A stretch of 10,708 bases of DNA from Candidatus Aerophobetes bacterium Ae_b3b (GCA_005223085.1 NJBP01000064.1:1-10708); one strand, 5' to 3'. Positions 1 through 6,480 are shown, counted from the first letter of the stretch. The notes: generated by a model from the letters alone, not told the origin. Program-made: numbers and translations.

Positions 1-49
1 AAACCGTTGTAAAAAACAAAATTAAACATATGAAAGGAAAGTTATTAGT

Positions 50-1879
50 ATGCTTAATCAGAAACGCCGAAAAAATGTAAGGAACGTTGCTATTATAGCA
101 CACGTTGACCACGGAAAAACAACACTTGTAGATGCTCTTTTAAAACAAACAGGAGCCTATAAATTTAAAGATGGAGAAACCACAATCATGGATTCAAATC
201 CATTAGAAAAAGAACGGGGCATAACCATTTTTTCAAAAAATGCCTCTTTTTTGTATAAAGGCGTCCAATTTAACATAATTGATACGCCAGGTCATGCTGA
301 TTTTGGAAGCGAAGTAGAAAGAATTCTTAAAATGGTCGATGGTGTGCTTTTGCTCGTAGATGCATTTGAAGGTCCCATGCCGCAGACAAAATTTGTTTTA
401 AAGAAATCCCTTGAACTACATCTTAAACCAATTCTGGTTATAAATAAAATCGACAGGTCCAGTATACAGCCCCACGAGGTTACTGACAGGACTTTTGATC
501 TTTTTTGCGAGTTGAATGCAACTGATGAACAACTGGATTTTCCGATTATTTTTGCCTCAGGGAAAGATGGAACAGCAACTCTTGATCTGGAGGAAAAAGG
601 CAAAGACATGAAGCCGATTCTTGATACAATACTTCATCGCGTACTGCCTCCGGTTGCAGACCCCAAAAAACCTTTTCAAATGTTGATAACTATGCTGGAG
701 TATGACTCATATGTCGGTCGTATCTCAATAGGCCGTATTTTTCACGGAAAAATAAGAAACGGAGAACAAATGACTCTGGTAAAGACCGACGGAACAATAA
801 AAGAGGGAAAGGTCACGAAAATATTAAAATACCAGGGTCTCAAAAGAGTAGAGGTTGATAGTGCAGAAGCAGGCGATATTGTATCAATTGCAGGAATAGA
901 TGGTGTGAAAGTTGGAGAAACTCTTGCATCAATAGACAATCCGCAAGCATTGCCGAAAATAAAAATTGATGAGCCTACTATTTCCATGGTTTTTTCAAAT
1001 AATACCAGTCCCCTAGCAGGAAAAGACGGCGGAAGATTTTTGACTTCGCGTCATATTCGGGAAAGACTTGAACGCGAAGCACTGACAAATGTGGGAATTA
1101 AGATAGAAAAAATCGCTGGGACTGAAAAAGTCAAGGTTTCAGGAAGAGGAGAGCTTCATCTTTCCATACTTATTGAAACAATGCGTAGGGAAGGGTATGA
1201 GCTTGAAGTTTCTTCACCTCAGGTGATATTAATAAAGATGGATGGAGAGACTCTTGAGCCTGCTGAAGAAGTGCTTGTTGAGGTTGATCAGGAATATCAG
1301 GGTGCGGTAATTAAAGCGCTTGGCTTAAGAAAAGCAGATATGAAAGATATACAGATAACCTCCATTGGTACGATACGCATGAACTTTATAATTTCGACAA
1401 GAAATGTAATTGGATTTAGAAGTGAATTTTTGATGATGACACGCGGAACAGGAATCATATATCAGAATTTTTACAGGTATCAGAAGTATAAAGGCGAAGT
1501 CCCTCGTCGCAAGTCAAGTGTGCAGATATCAATGAACAATGGCAAGGCTGTTGCCTATGGTCTATTTGGGCTTCAGGAAAGAGGGGAGATTTTTATTAAT
1601 CCGGGTGATGATGTTTACGAAGGAATGATTATTGGAGTTAATAATAAAGGCAACGACCTTGTTGTTAATACACTTCGGGGAAAAAAGCTTACAAATACGC
1701 GAGCTGCACGTTCTGATGACGCCGTAACGCTTGTTCCTCCAAGGGAAATAACACTTGAATTTGCTCTGGAATTTATTGAAGATGATGAATTAGTTGAGAT
1801 AACCCCAAAAAATATTCGTTTAAGAAAGCGATACTTAACTAAAAATGAAAGAAAATCGAAAAAGCGTGTATCAGAATAA
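50..1879 (+). CDS. typA: Translational GTPase TypA/BipA
   Basis: Ribosome-associated GTPase of the EF-G/LepA superfamily; in other bacteria TypA/BipA supports 50S ribosome assembly and growth under cold or stress. The 609 residues fit the usual 600-615. Visible G-domain motifs are G1 HVDHGKTT (18-25), the family segment MDSNPLEKERGITI (47-60), G3 DTPGH (78-82) and G4 NKID (132-135). The EF-G-like beta-barrel and domain III/V regions follow. The BipA-specific C-terminal part carries RGTG, the RR-K-S segment near residue 490, NTRAARSDD, and the terminal NIRLRKRYL. Start: ATG at 50 with an AAAGGAA Shine-Dalgarno at 33-39. The exonuclease gene begins 11 nt after the stop, so the two are probably co-transcribed. 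The promoter lies outside the window or in the 49 nt shown. Family assignment is nearly certain; the physiological role is inferred from the family. Confidence 0.97.
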   Translation: MLNQKRRKNVRNVAIIAHVDHGKTTLVDALLKQTGAYKFKDGETTIMDSNPLEKERGITIFSKNASFLYKGVQFNIIDTPGHADFGSEVERILKMVDGVLLLVDAFEGPMPQTKFVLKKSLELHLKPILVINKIDRSSIQPHEVTDRTFDLFCELNATDEQLDFPIIFASGKDGTATLDLEEKGKDMKPILDTILHRVLPPVADPKKPFQMLITMLEYDSYVGRISIGRIFHGKIRNGEQMTLVKTDGTIKEGKVTKILKYQGLKRVEVDSAEAGDIVSIAGIDGVKVGETLASIDNPQALPKIKIDEPTISMVFSNNTSPLAGKDGGRFLTSRHIRERLEREALTNVGIKIEKIAGTEKVKVSGRGELHLSILIETMRREGYELEVSSPQVILIKMDGETLEPAEEVLVEVDQEYQGAVIKALGLRKADMKDIQITSIGTIRMNFIISTRNVIGFRSEFLMMTRGTGIIYQNFYRYQKYKGEVPRRKSSVQISMNNGKAVAYGLFGLQERGEIFINPGDDVYEGMIIGVNNKGNDLVVNTLRGKKLTNTRAARSDDAVTLVPPREITLEFALEFIEDDELVEITPKNIRLRKRYLTKNERKSKKRVSE

Positions 1880-1890
1880 AAAGAAAGAAG

Positions 1891-2490
1891 ATGGCAAGAA
1901 AACTAGATAGAGTTTACATAGTAGATATAGAAGCTACCTGTTGGAAGGAGAAACGACCTGATGGACAGATAAGTGAGATTATACAGGTGGGAATAGTAGA
2001 GTTTGATTTACCATCAGGAAGCATTTCTTCAAAGGTTAGTCATAATATAAGACCTCAGTATTCGAAAGTGAGTGAGTTTTGCACTGAGTTAACAGGAATT
2101 AGTGCAGGGGAACTTGAAGGAGAAAAGAATTTTTCTGAGTTTCTTGATATGACAAAGGAAAGATTTCCTCATCTTAAAAACTATACCTGGGCGAGTTATG
2201 GTGATTATGATAGGAAACACCTTAAGGAGATGAGTGATTTGCACAAGAGACCTTATCTTTTTGGAAGGACTCATATAAACATAAAAAATCTTTTTGCCTT
2301 AAAATGGGGGTTAAAAAAAGAGGTAGGTATGAGGAAAGCATTAAGGATTTTAAACAAAGAATTAGTAGGACAGCACCATAACGCTTTAGATGATGCTTTG
2401 AATATAACAGAGATTTTTAAAGCGTGCTTACAAAAGGGAGTTATTATTGAAAAGGCAGACGGCAGCAAGATATTTCACTGTATTTATTGA
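1891..2490 (+). CDS. DEDDh-family 3'-5' exonuclease (KapD/ERI-1-like)
   Basis: Predicted 199-residue, single-domain 3'-5' exonuclease of the DnaQ-like/ERI-1 group, acting on RNA or DNA ends with two metal ions. All five DEDDh residues can be placed: D12 and E14 in VDIEATCW (Exo I), D107 in ASYGDYD (Exo II), and H163 with D168 in HHNALDDA (Exo III). The Trp after IEATC and the block FCTELTGIS are typical of KapD/3'hExo-type proteins rather than the proofreading subunit of DNA polymerase III. No accessory domain is present. ATG at 1891 is preceded by a weak purine-rich site (AAGAAAGAAG). It follows typA by 11 nt, which suggests translation-linked expression. An RNA-processing role is inferred from family and context; the substrate cannot be read from the sequence. 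Confidence 0.9.
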   Translation: MARKLDRVYIVDIEATCWKEKRPDGQISEIIQVGIVEFDLPSGSISSKVSHNIRPQYSKVSEFCTELTGISAGELEGEKNFSEFLDMTKERFPHLKNYTWASYGDYDRKHLKEMSDLHKRPYLFGRTHINIKNLFALKWGLKKEVGMRKALRILNKELVGQHHNALDDALNITEIFKACLQKGVIIEKADGSKIFHCIY

Positions 2491-2539
2491 AGGAAAAACG
2501 AAGTTCTAAGGTTAACAAACCTTGGCAGAAGGACAAAAG

Positions 2540-3025
2540 ATGCGACGAGTTTTACTTCTGATGATAATAATTCTTCTTCTGTTTCTCCCGGCTACCTTTG
2601 CCAGTGAAATAGAATTTCAGGAAGGTCTGAATTCATTTTTCGGCTTTATGCCAGCTGGATTCGATTTTGAACATGCCCGACAAGCAGAGGGTGGACCTGG
2701 TTTTTCTGATTTATCCACCCTGATAGATTTATCCGGCCAGCCAACACCCCTTTTCTATGCCCAGCGCACCATAGCCCTAAAACTGGCAAATTTCCAAAAG
2801 ACAAAGAAAATCAAGGAAAGGATAAGAGGAAAAATCATTCTGGAGGGCCAATATAAGTTCATCAATGATGATAGAGTGATTTATGTGCTCTGGGGTAAAG
2901 GCAGACTTCCTTCAGAGATAAAAGGCAAGGTGAAGGTAGCCGACATCTCTGGTAGCGAGAAAGTTCTCACCTCAGGCTCAATTCGACTCACCAGTAGCCC
3001 TATCTTTATAGAGATAATAGAGTAA
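2540..3025 (+). CDS. Small exported protein with a glycoside-hydrolase-tail-like domain
   Basis: I do not recognise a named family for the whole protein. From ATG 2540 it has 161 residues: a Sec signal peptide (MRR, hydrophobic stretch about 4-17, likely cleavage after TFA at 21) and a mature part of about 140 residues. Residues about 66-160 (GQPTPLFYAQRTIALKLANF, then YVLWGKGRLP, KGKVKVADISG, LTSSPIFIEI) resemble the C-terminal beta-sandwich that follows the catalytic barrel in GH39-like glycosidases: 'PTP-YYA-K', 'YVLW', 'V-V-D--G', 'SPI-IE'. No catalytic barrel is present. ATG 2540 is preferred over TTG 2522 because AAGGA (2529-2533) sits 6 nt before it and the signal peptide then begins with MRR. 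Either a small stand-alone domain protein or the product of an internal deletion joining a signal peptide to a tail. Confidence 0.7.
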   Translation: MRRVLLLMIIILLLFLPATFASEIEFQEGLNSFFGFMPAGFDFEHARQAEGGPGFSDLSTLIDLSGQPTPLFYAQRTIALKLANFQKTKKIKERIRGKIILEGQYKFINDDRVIYVLWGKGRLPSEIKGKVKVADISGSEKVLTSGSIRLTSSPIFIEIIE

Positions 3026-3103
3026 TTCTAAGGAAGAAGGAATAGAAAAATCTTACTCCGGTAGGTAAAGAAAAAAGAAAAATTGATTGAAAGGCTATAG
3101 CAG

Positions 3104-3847
3104 ATGACTAGCGGAGAACAAATGACCCTATGGGCCCTGATGAATGAGCGAGCTCCAGACACAAGAATGCCAGAAAATAGCAAAATAAGATTGTCACCAT
3201 CATCACTGAATCTTTTTCTCGAATGTCGACGATGTTTCTGGCTTGACAAGAATAAAGGTATAAAAAGACCTCGCGGTATATTCCCATCTTTGCCTTCAGG
3301 TATGGATTCAGTTATTAAGAAATATTTTGATAGCTACCGATTGAATAGCGATATGCCACCTGAAATCAAAGGAAAGATAACAGGAGTACTTTTCTCGGAC
3401 ATCGTTACATTAGAGAAATGGAGAAATTGGCGCCAAAGTGATCTATGTTATGAAGATAGGGAATCCAAGGCCATATTGGTAGGAGCACTAGACGATTGCC
3501 TAGTGGAGAATGATTTCTATATCCCACTAGACTATAAAACTAGAGGATATGAACTAAAAGAAGATCCCAGACGATACTATCAAAATCAGCTTGATTGTTA
3601 TTGTTTAATGCTTGAACATAGTGGTTTTAGGACTAAGGGATTAGCATACCTGCTTTATTATTGGCCTGAAGAAGTAGAGCAGAATGGTATTGTCAGGTTC
3701 CACGTTAAACCAATAAGGATAGAAACCAATATCGAATCAGCTAAGAAAACAGTCAAGAATGCTGCGAAATTATTATCCTTACCTATGCCAAAATCAAATC
3801 CTCATTGTGAATACTGCAGTTTAGTCACAAAGAGGAGGAATGAATAA
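3104..3847 (+). CDS. PD-(D/E)XK nuclease, Cas4/RecB-nuclease-like
   Basis: Predicted 247-residue nuclease with a RecB/Cas4-type fold, expected to cut DNA with Mg2+ or Mn2+. The core is readable: GALDD (D130), then IPLDYKT (D143 and K145, the D-x-K pair), then motif III Q162-LDC-Y166 (QxxxY). Two cysteines (C41 and C44 in LECRRCFW) lie in the N-terminal LSPSSLNLFLEC region and two near the end (C235, C238 in HCEYC). Four cysteines flanking the core could hold an Fe-S cluster or zinc, as in Cas4 and AddB/AdnAB, although the 2+2 spacing differs from classic Cas4 (1+3). No helicase domain, cas gene or CRISPR array is nearby. ATG 3104 has AAGG 9 nt upstream; ATG 3122, with GGAG 5 nt upstream, is an equally possible start and leaves all motifs intact. 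Related nucleases act in recombination or repair; the actual role is unknown. Confidence 0.82.
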   Translation: MTSGEQMTLWALMNERAPDTRMPENSKIRLSPSSLNLFLECRRCFWLDKNKGIKRPRGIFPSLPSGMDSVIKKYFDSYRLNSDMPPEIKGKITGVLFSDIVTLEKWRNWRQSDLCYEDRESKAILVGALDDCLVENDFYIPLDYKTRGYELKEDPRRYYQNQLDCYCLMLEHSGFRTKGLAYLLYYWPEEVEQNGIVRFHVKPIRIETNIESAKKTVKNAAKLLSLPMPKSNPHCEYCSLVTKRRNE

Positions 3848-3890
3848 CCTAATGCTATTATTTGGAGATTGGAAGGAGCAGATGGGTCAC

Positions 3891-3919
3891 TTGACAATTG
3901 ACTACAAAATGTATATAAT
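3891..3919 (+). promoter_or_regulatory. Consensus sigma-70 promoter of the wHTH-MNT gene
   Basis: TTGACA at 3891-3896, a 17-bp spacer and TATAAT at 3914-3919: a perfect match in both boxes with ideal spacing. The predicted transcription start is about 3925-3927, leaving a short leader of about 23 nt that holds the ribosome site CGGAG (3937-3941) before GTG 3949. The -10 box overlaps the TTG at 3919, so that codon cannot be the start for this transcript. Confidence 0.85.
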
Positions 3920-3936
3920 TGACTACAAAATGTATA
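3896..3936 (+). repeat. Tandem 20-bp operator-like repeat over the promoter
   Basis: AATTGACTACAAAATGTATA occurs twice without mismatch (3896-3915 and 3917-3936), separated by one T. The 21-bp period is two DNA turns, so both copies face the same side of the helix. Each copy holds the small palindrome TACA-AAA-TGTA. Copy 1 fills the promoter spacer and enters the -10 box; copy 2 covers the -10 box and the predicted start of transcription. This is the layout of an autorepressor operator. The obvious candidate ligand is the winged-helix domain encoded directly downstream (inference). Confidence 0.75.
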
Positions 3937-3948
3937 CGGAGATTAGCT

Positions 3949-4539
3949 GTGTTAGATAAACTTTTCTCTTCAAAAGCAAGGGTTGAGATTTTAAAGCTAT
4001 TTTTGTTTAACCCTGATGATAGTTTTTATCAAAGACAAATTTCTATGCTTACCCGTCAGTCAATACGCGGGGTACAGCGAGAAGTAGAGAAACTTCAGAA
4101 CCTTGGCTTAATTGAAAAATCCGCTCAGGGGAACCGCCTCTATTACAAAGTAAATAGAAACTGTTCTATATTTGAGGAGTTAAAACGGATTCTATTTAAG
4201 ACTGCGGGAATAGCAGAGACTCTAAAAGAGAAGCTCATAAAATCAGACAGTGTTAAAGTTGCTTTTATTTATGGTTCATATGCAAAGGGTAAAGAAAGTT
4301 TATCCAGCGATATTGACTTATTGGTTATTGGGGGTATTACTTCGAAAGAACTCTCAGGACTCCTTTCTAAATCCAAAAGTGAAATAGGACGAGAAATAAA
4401 TTACGCTGTGTTCAAGGCACAGGAACTTAGCAAAAGGGTAAAACAAAAAGACCATTTTTTGAATACCGTATTAAAGGAGAAGAAGTTATTTATTATTGGT
4501 GGGGAGGATGAACTTAAAACAATTACTGAATCAAGGTAG
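3949..4539 (+). CDS. Winged-helix / nucleotidyltransferase (MNT) fusion protein
   Basis: A 196-residue protein with two domains. Residues about 1-70 form a winged helix-turn-helix of ArsR/MarR type (KARVEILKLFLFN, QRQISMLTRQSIRGVQREVEKLQNLGLI, then the wing GNRLYYKVNR). Residues about 100-165 form a minimal nucleotidyltransferase: IYGSYAKGK with G109-S110, then SSDIDLLVIG with D121 and D123, the metal-binding pair. Such proteins pair with HEPN proteins; characterised MNT antitoxins adenylylate and silence their HEPN ribonuclease. Here the DNA-binding domain suggests the same protein also represses its own promoter. GTG 3949 is chosen because CGGAG lies 7 nt upstream and the promoter overlaps the earlier TTG (3919). 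The HEPN partner follows with a 32-nt overlap but is broken, so this gene may now work alone, perhaps only as an autoregulator. Confidence 0.85.
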   Translation: MLDKLFSSKARVEILKLFLFNPDDSFYQRQISMLTRQSIRGVQREVEKLQNLGLIEKSAQGNRLYYKVNRNCSIFEELKRILFKTAGIAETLKEKLIKSDSVKVAFIYGSYAKGKESLSSDIDLLVIGGITSKELSGLLSKSKSEIGREINYAVFKAQELSKRVKQKDHFLNTVLKEKKLFIIGGEDELKTITESR

Positions 4540-4785
4540 ATTAAGACACCATAAAACATCAAAGGAAGAAATAAGTAATTTATTGCGAGTAATAAAGCGA
4601 GACATAAAAGACGCAAAAGTGGAAGGATTATCCAGTGATAGGAAATTTGCTACAGCTTATAATGCGGTTTTGCAGGTGAGATTTCAGAGTCAGAGGCGGA
4701 AGAATTAGTCATAGAGGCAGAAAAGTTTCTTAAGGTAGTCTTAAATTGGCTCAAAAGTAATCACCCAGAGCTATCAGGAAATTAA
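4508..4785 (+). pseudogene. HEPN-domain partner gene with internal deletion and frame change
   Basis: The 5' part (4508 to about 4675, 56 codons from MNLKQLLNQG to FATAYNAVLQ) matches the N-terminal half of HEPN proteins that accompany wHTH-MNT genes. That frame runs into a TAG at 4706-4708 after unrelated residues. The expected C-terminal end is present in another frame from about 4675: GEISESEAEELVIEAEKF, then LKVVLNWLKSNHPEL and TAA at 4783-4785. From memory the family has about 140-150 residues; here 56 plus about 36 remain, so some 45-50 residues are missing, including the segment carrying the conserved Arg/Asn-His type active-site residues. The join lies at GCAG/GGTGAG (about 4672-4678). 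ATG 4508 overlaps the upstream gene by 32 nt, and GGGGAGG directly abuts it, so coupled translation is likely. A loss-of-toxin relic is the simplest reading. Confidence 0.8.
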
Positions 4786-4899
4786 TATGATTCAATTCAC
4801 CGTTTGTGCCTCAGTATGAAATTGAATTTTCTTCTACAGGTTCTATTCAAGCCCCGCCGACATCAAGGAAAATAATTTTGAAGCAGAGGAGAAAATGAG

Positions 4900-5097
4900 A
4901 TGCCTGTTGTAAGAATTGATTTATGGAAGGGAAGAGACAAAGAAAAGAAGAGAGAATTGATCGAGAAAGTAACGTCAGTAGTAGCTGATGCTATCGATTG
5001 CCCAATTGAGGCTGTTCAGGTAATAATCAATGAGGTTGAGAAGGACAATTGGGGGATAGGTGGAACACCAGCATCAGTCAAATTTCCAGATAAATAG
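4900..5097 (+). CDS. 4-oxalocrotonate tautomerase-like protein
   Basis: A 65-residue protein of the tautomerase superfamily, whose members use the N-terminal proline freed by Met removal as a general base on enol/keto substrates. Pro2 (Pro1 of the mature enzyme) and Arg12 (mature Arg11) are present, as is the signature INEV-(x)4-WGIGG. Two positions differ from the Pseudomonas 4-OT: mature residue 39 is Gln (VQV) instead of Arg, and mature residue 50 is Trp instead of Phe. The Arg39 loss makes true 4-oxalocrotonate activity doubtful; many family members have unknown substrates. No catabolic operon surrounds it. ATG 4900 has GAGGAGA 8 nt upstream, and a hairpin with a T-run about 60 nt after the stop ends the unit. 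Confidence 0.92.
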   Translation: MPVVRIDLWKGRDKEKKRELIEKVTSVVADAIDCPIEAVQVIINEVEKDNWGIGGTPASVKFPDK

Positions 5098-5103
5098 GAA
5101 GAA

Positions 5104-5203
5104 AACATCAAGAGCTGACCCCGTCTGCTAAAGGCCTTACCCTGTGGGAAGCCCCGCAAGAATCAATAAATGGTCGCTGTCCCTATTGATTCTAATTTTT
5201 TTG
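5104..5203. mobile_element. Possible REP/MITE-like remnant
   Basis: The spacer after the tautomerase gene holds ATCAAGAGCTGACCCCGTCT (about 5108-5127) and, read on the minus strand, AATAGGGACAGCGACCATT (about 5169-5187). Both resemble, from memory, the short conserved blocks of REP-like elements mobilised by IS200-type/RAYT transposases in many environmental bacteria. The stretch is more GC-rich than its surroundings and contains the hairpin at 5159-5193. No transposase is in the window. The assignment is tentative because copy number cannot be tested here. Confidence 0.3.
5159..5202 (+). terminator. Rho-independent terminator after the tautomerase gene
   Basis: A perfect 10-bp inverted repeat, AGAATCAATA (5159-5168) with TATTGATTCT (5184-5193), encloses a 15-nt loop and is followed by AA and seven T (5196-5202). 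The stem is AT-rich and so not very strong, but its position between a stop codon and the next gene on the same strand fits a terminator. It could also be the inverted end of a small repeat element. Confidence 0.6.
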
Positions 5204-5282
5204 AACAGAGCATACGGCCCTGAAACACTATCTATCCAAAACTGTCTCGTGTAATATATGAAGAAAACATTAAGGAAAAGAA

Positions 5283-5342
5283 ATGGAAAGAATAGTAGCC
5301 GATCCGTTTGCATCCGGCAATATTGAAGTAGGAGGTGATTGA
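5283..5342 (+). CDS. Possible 19-codon upstream ORF before the aminopeptidase
   Basis: ATG 5283 has AAGGA (5272-5276) 6 nt upstream and opens a 19-residue frame, MERIVADPFASGNIEVGGD, that ends in TGA (5340-5342) immediately before ATG 5343. The strong ribosome site of the aminopeptidase lies inside its last codons, so ribosomes translating it could be handed on to the next gene. It may be a real leader, the last residues of a lost gene, or chance. No attenuator or run of one amino acid is visible. Confidence 0.3.
   Translation: MERIVADPFASGNIEVGGD
5330..5339 (+). promoter_or_regulatory. Very strong ribosome binding site of the aminopeptidase gene
   Basis: AGGAGGTGAT at 5330-5339 is almost the full complement of the 16S rRNA 3' end, with 7 nt between GGAGG and ATG 5343. 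It fixes the start of the M29-like gene. Confidence 0.85.
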
Positions 5343-6455
5343 ATGGTTGATTCAAGAATAAAGAATCTTGCAAAACTTTGTGTCCAGTATAGTGTCGATG
5401 TGAAACCCAAAGAAAAGGTGTTTATCCAGGGAAATGTAGTGGCTTTCCCATTAATCAAAGAGCTTTATAGGGAATGCTTGTTAGCGGGTGCATATCCAAC
5501 AATAATACCAAGCCTTGATGTTGAGTATCTTTTCTTCAAATACGCAAAAGAACATCAGCTAAGATTTGTTCCACCTTTGCAAAAGTTTCTCGTTAAAGAC
5601 GCAGATGTTGCAATAAGTATATCATGTGAACCTAACCCCAAAAGATTGACAAACATCGAACCTGAAAAAATAAGGACCTATCGAGCTTCAAAAAAAGAGA
5701 TTATGGAAATTTTTCTTAGGCGCACGGCTGAAAGAAAACTGAGGTGGGTAGTCTTACCTTACCCCATAAATGATCAGGCACAGGAAGCCGCCATGTCACT
5801 CGAGGAATACGAAGACTTTGTTTTCAGTGGCTGCTTGCTTGATAAAAAAGACCCGGTTACCGAATGGAAGAAAATACACCAGCATCAAGAGAAAATCTGT
5901 GAATTCCTGAACCGGGTGAACAAAATCCACATATTAGGTGAAGACACAGACTTACTCTTAAGCGTAAAGGATAGAAAGTGGATAAACTGTAGCGGGAAAT
6001 TGAACATGCCGGATGGCGAGGTGTACACCGGACCCGTTGAGAATTCAGCAAACGGTACTGTAAGGTTTACCTATCCAGGAATCGTTGCTGGAAGAGAGGT
6101 TGAGGACATAACCCTTACATTTAAAGATGGCAAAGTTGTAAAAGCAACAGCTGTTGAAGGCGATGAACTATTACAGCAAATGTTGAAGATTGAGGGAGCA
6201 GATCGCATTGGAGAAGTTGCTATCGGAACAAACTATGGCATAACACAATTCACCAAGAATATGCTCTTTGACGAAAAGATGGGCGGGACAATACACATGG
6301 CCCTCGGGGCATCCATCCCGGAGTCAGGAGGCCTAAATAAATCAGCCATCCACTGGGACATCGTAAAGGACATGAAAAAAGAGGGAGAAATTTACGCAGA
6401 CAACAAACTGTTCTACAAAAATGGTAAGTTCCTGATAAAAGAAATGGTTCTTTAA
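5343..6455 (+). CDS. M29-type (AmpS/AmpT-like) metallo-aminopeptidase
   Basis: A 370-residue protein of the thermophilic aminopeptidase family (peptidase M29), which removes N-terminal residues from peptides using two metal ions in the cytoplasm. The C-terminal metal-binding residues are placed by motif: E226 (NMPDGEVYTGP), E291 (IGEVAIGTN), H318 (GGTIHMALG), H337 and D339 (SAIHWDIV). The N-terminal region (KLCVQYSVDVKPKEKVFIQG) is the typical first block. No signal peptide. The Tyr that assists catalysis in the Thermus enzyme, seven residues after the H318 equivalent, is Ile325 here; related M29-like clades also lack it, so activity or specificity may differ. The strong ribosome site suggests high expression. 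It is separated from the preceding gene by a terminator and has no obvious promoter of its own in 5203-5342. Confidence 0.9.
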   Translation: MVDSRIKNLAKLCVQYSVDVKPKEKVFIQGNVVAFPLIKELYRECLLAGAYPTIIPSLDVEYLFFKYAKEHQLRFVPPLQKFLVKDADVAISISCEPNPKRLTNIEPEKIRTYRASKKEIMEIFLRRTAERKLRWVVLPYPINDQAQEAAMSLEEYEDFVFSGCLLDKKDPVTEWKKIHQHQEKICEFLNRVNKIHILGEDTDLLLSVKDRKWINCSGKLNMPDGEVYTGPVENSANGTVRFTYPGIVAGREVEDITLTFKDGKVVKATAVEGDELLQQMLKIEGADRIGEVAIGTNYGITQFTKNMLFDEKMGGTIHMALGASIPESGGLNKSAIHWDIVKDMKKEGEIYADNKLFYKNGKFLIKEMVL

Positions 6456-6480
6456 AAGATTTGAGCCGGAACCCTCACCG

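Noticed and set aside
3104-3847. A CRISPR-Cas system suggested by the Cas4-like nuclease
   Set aside because: No repeats, Cas1/Cas2 or effector genes are present in the window; such nucleases occur alone in many genomes.
3896-3936. The tandem repeat considered as a minimal CRISPR or iteron origin
   Set aside because: Only two copies with a 1-nt gap and a perfect promoter overlay; no spacers, cas genes or replication gene.
3919-3948. Earlier TTG start giving a 206-residue MNT protein
   Set aside because: The TTG overlaps the -10 box and lies upstream of the predicted transcript start; GTG 3949 has a proper ribosome site and starts at the conserved winged-helix sequence.
4790-4830. Inverted repeat ATTCAATT/AATTGAAT followed by TTTT, considered as terminator of the MNT/HEPN unit
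   Set aside because: The stem is short and AT-rich with a 21-nt loop; too weak to call.
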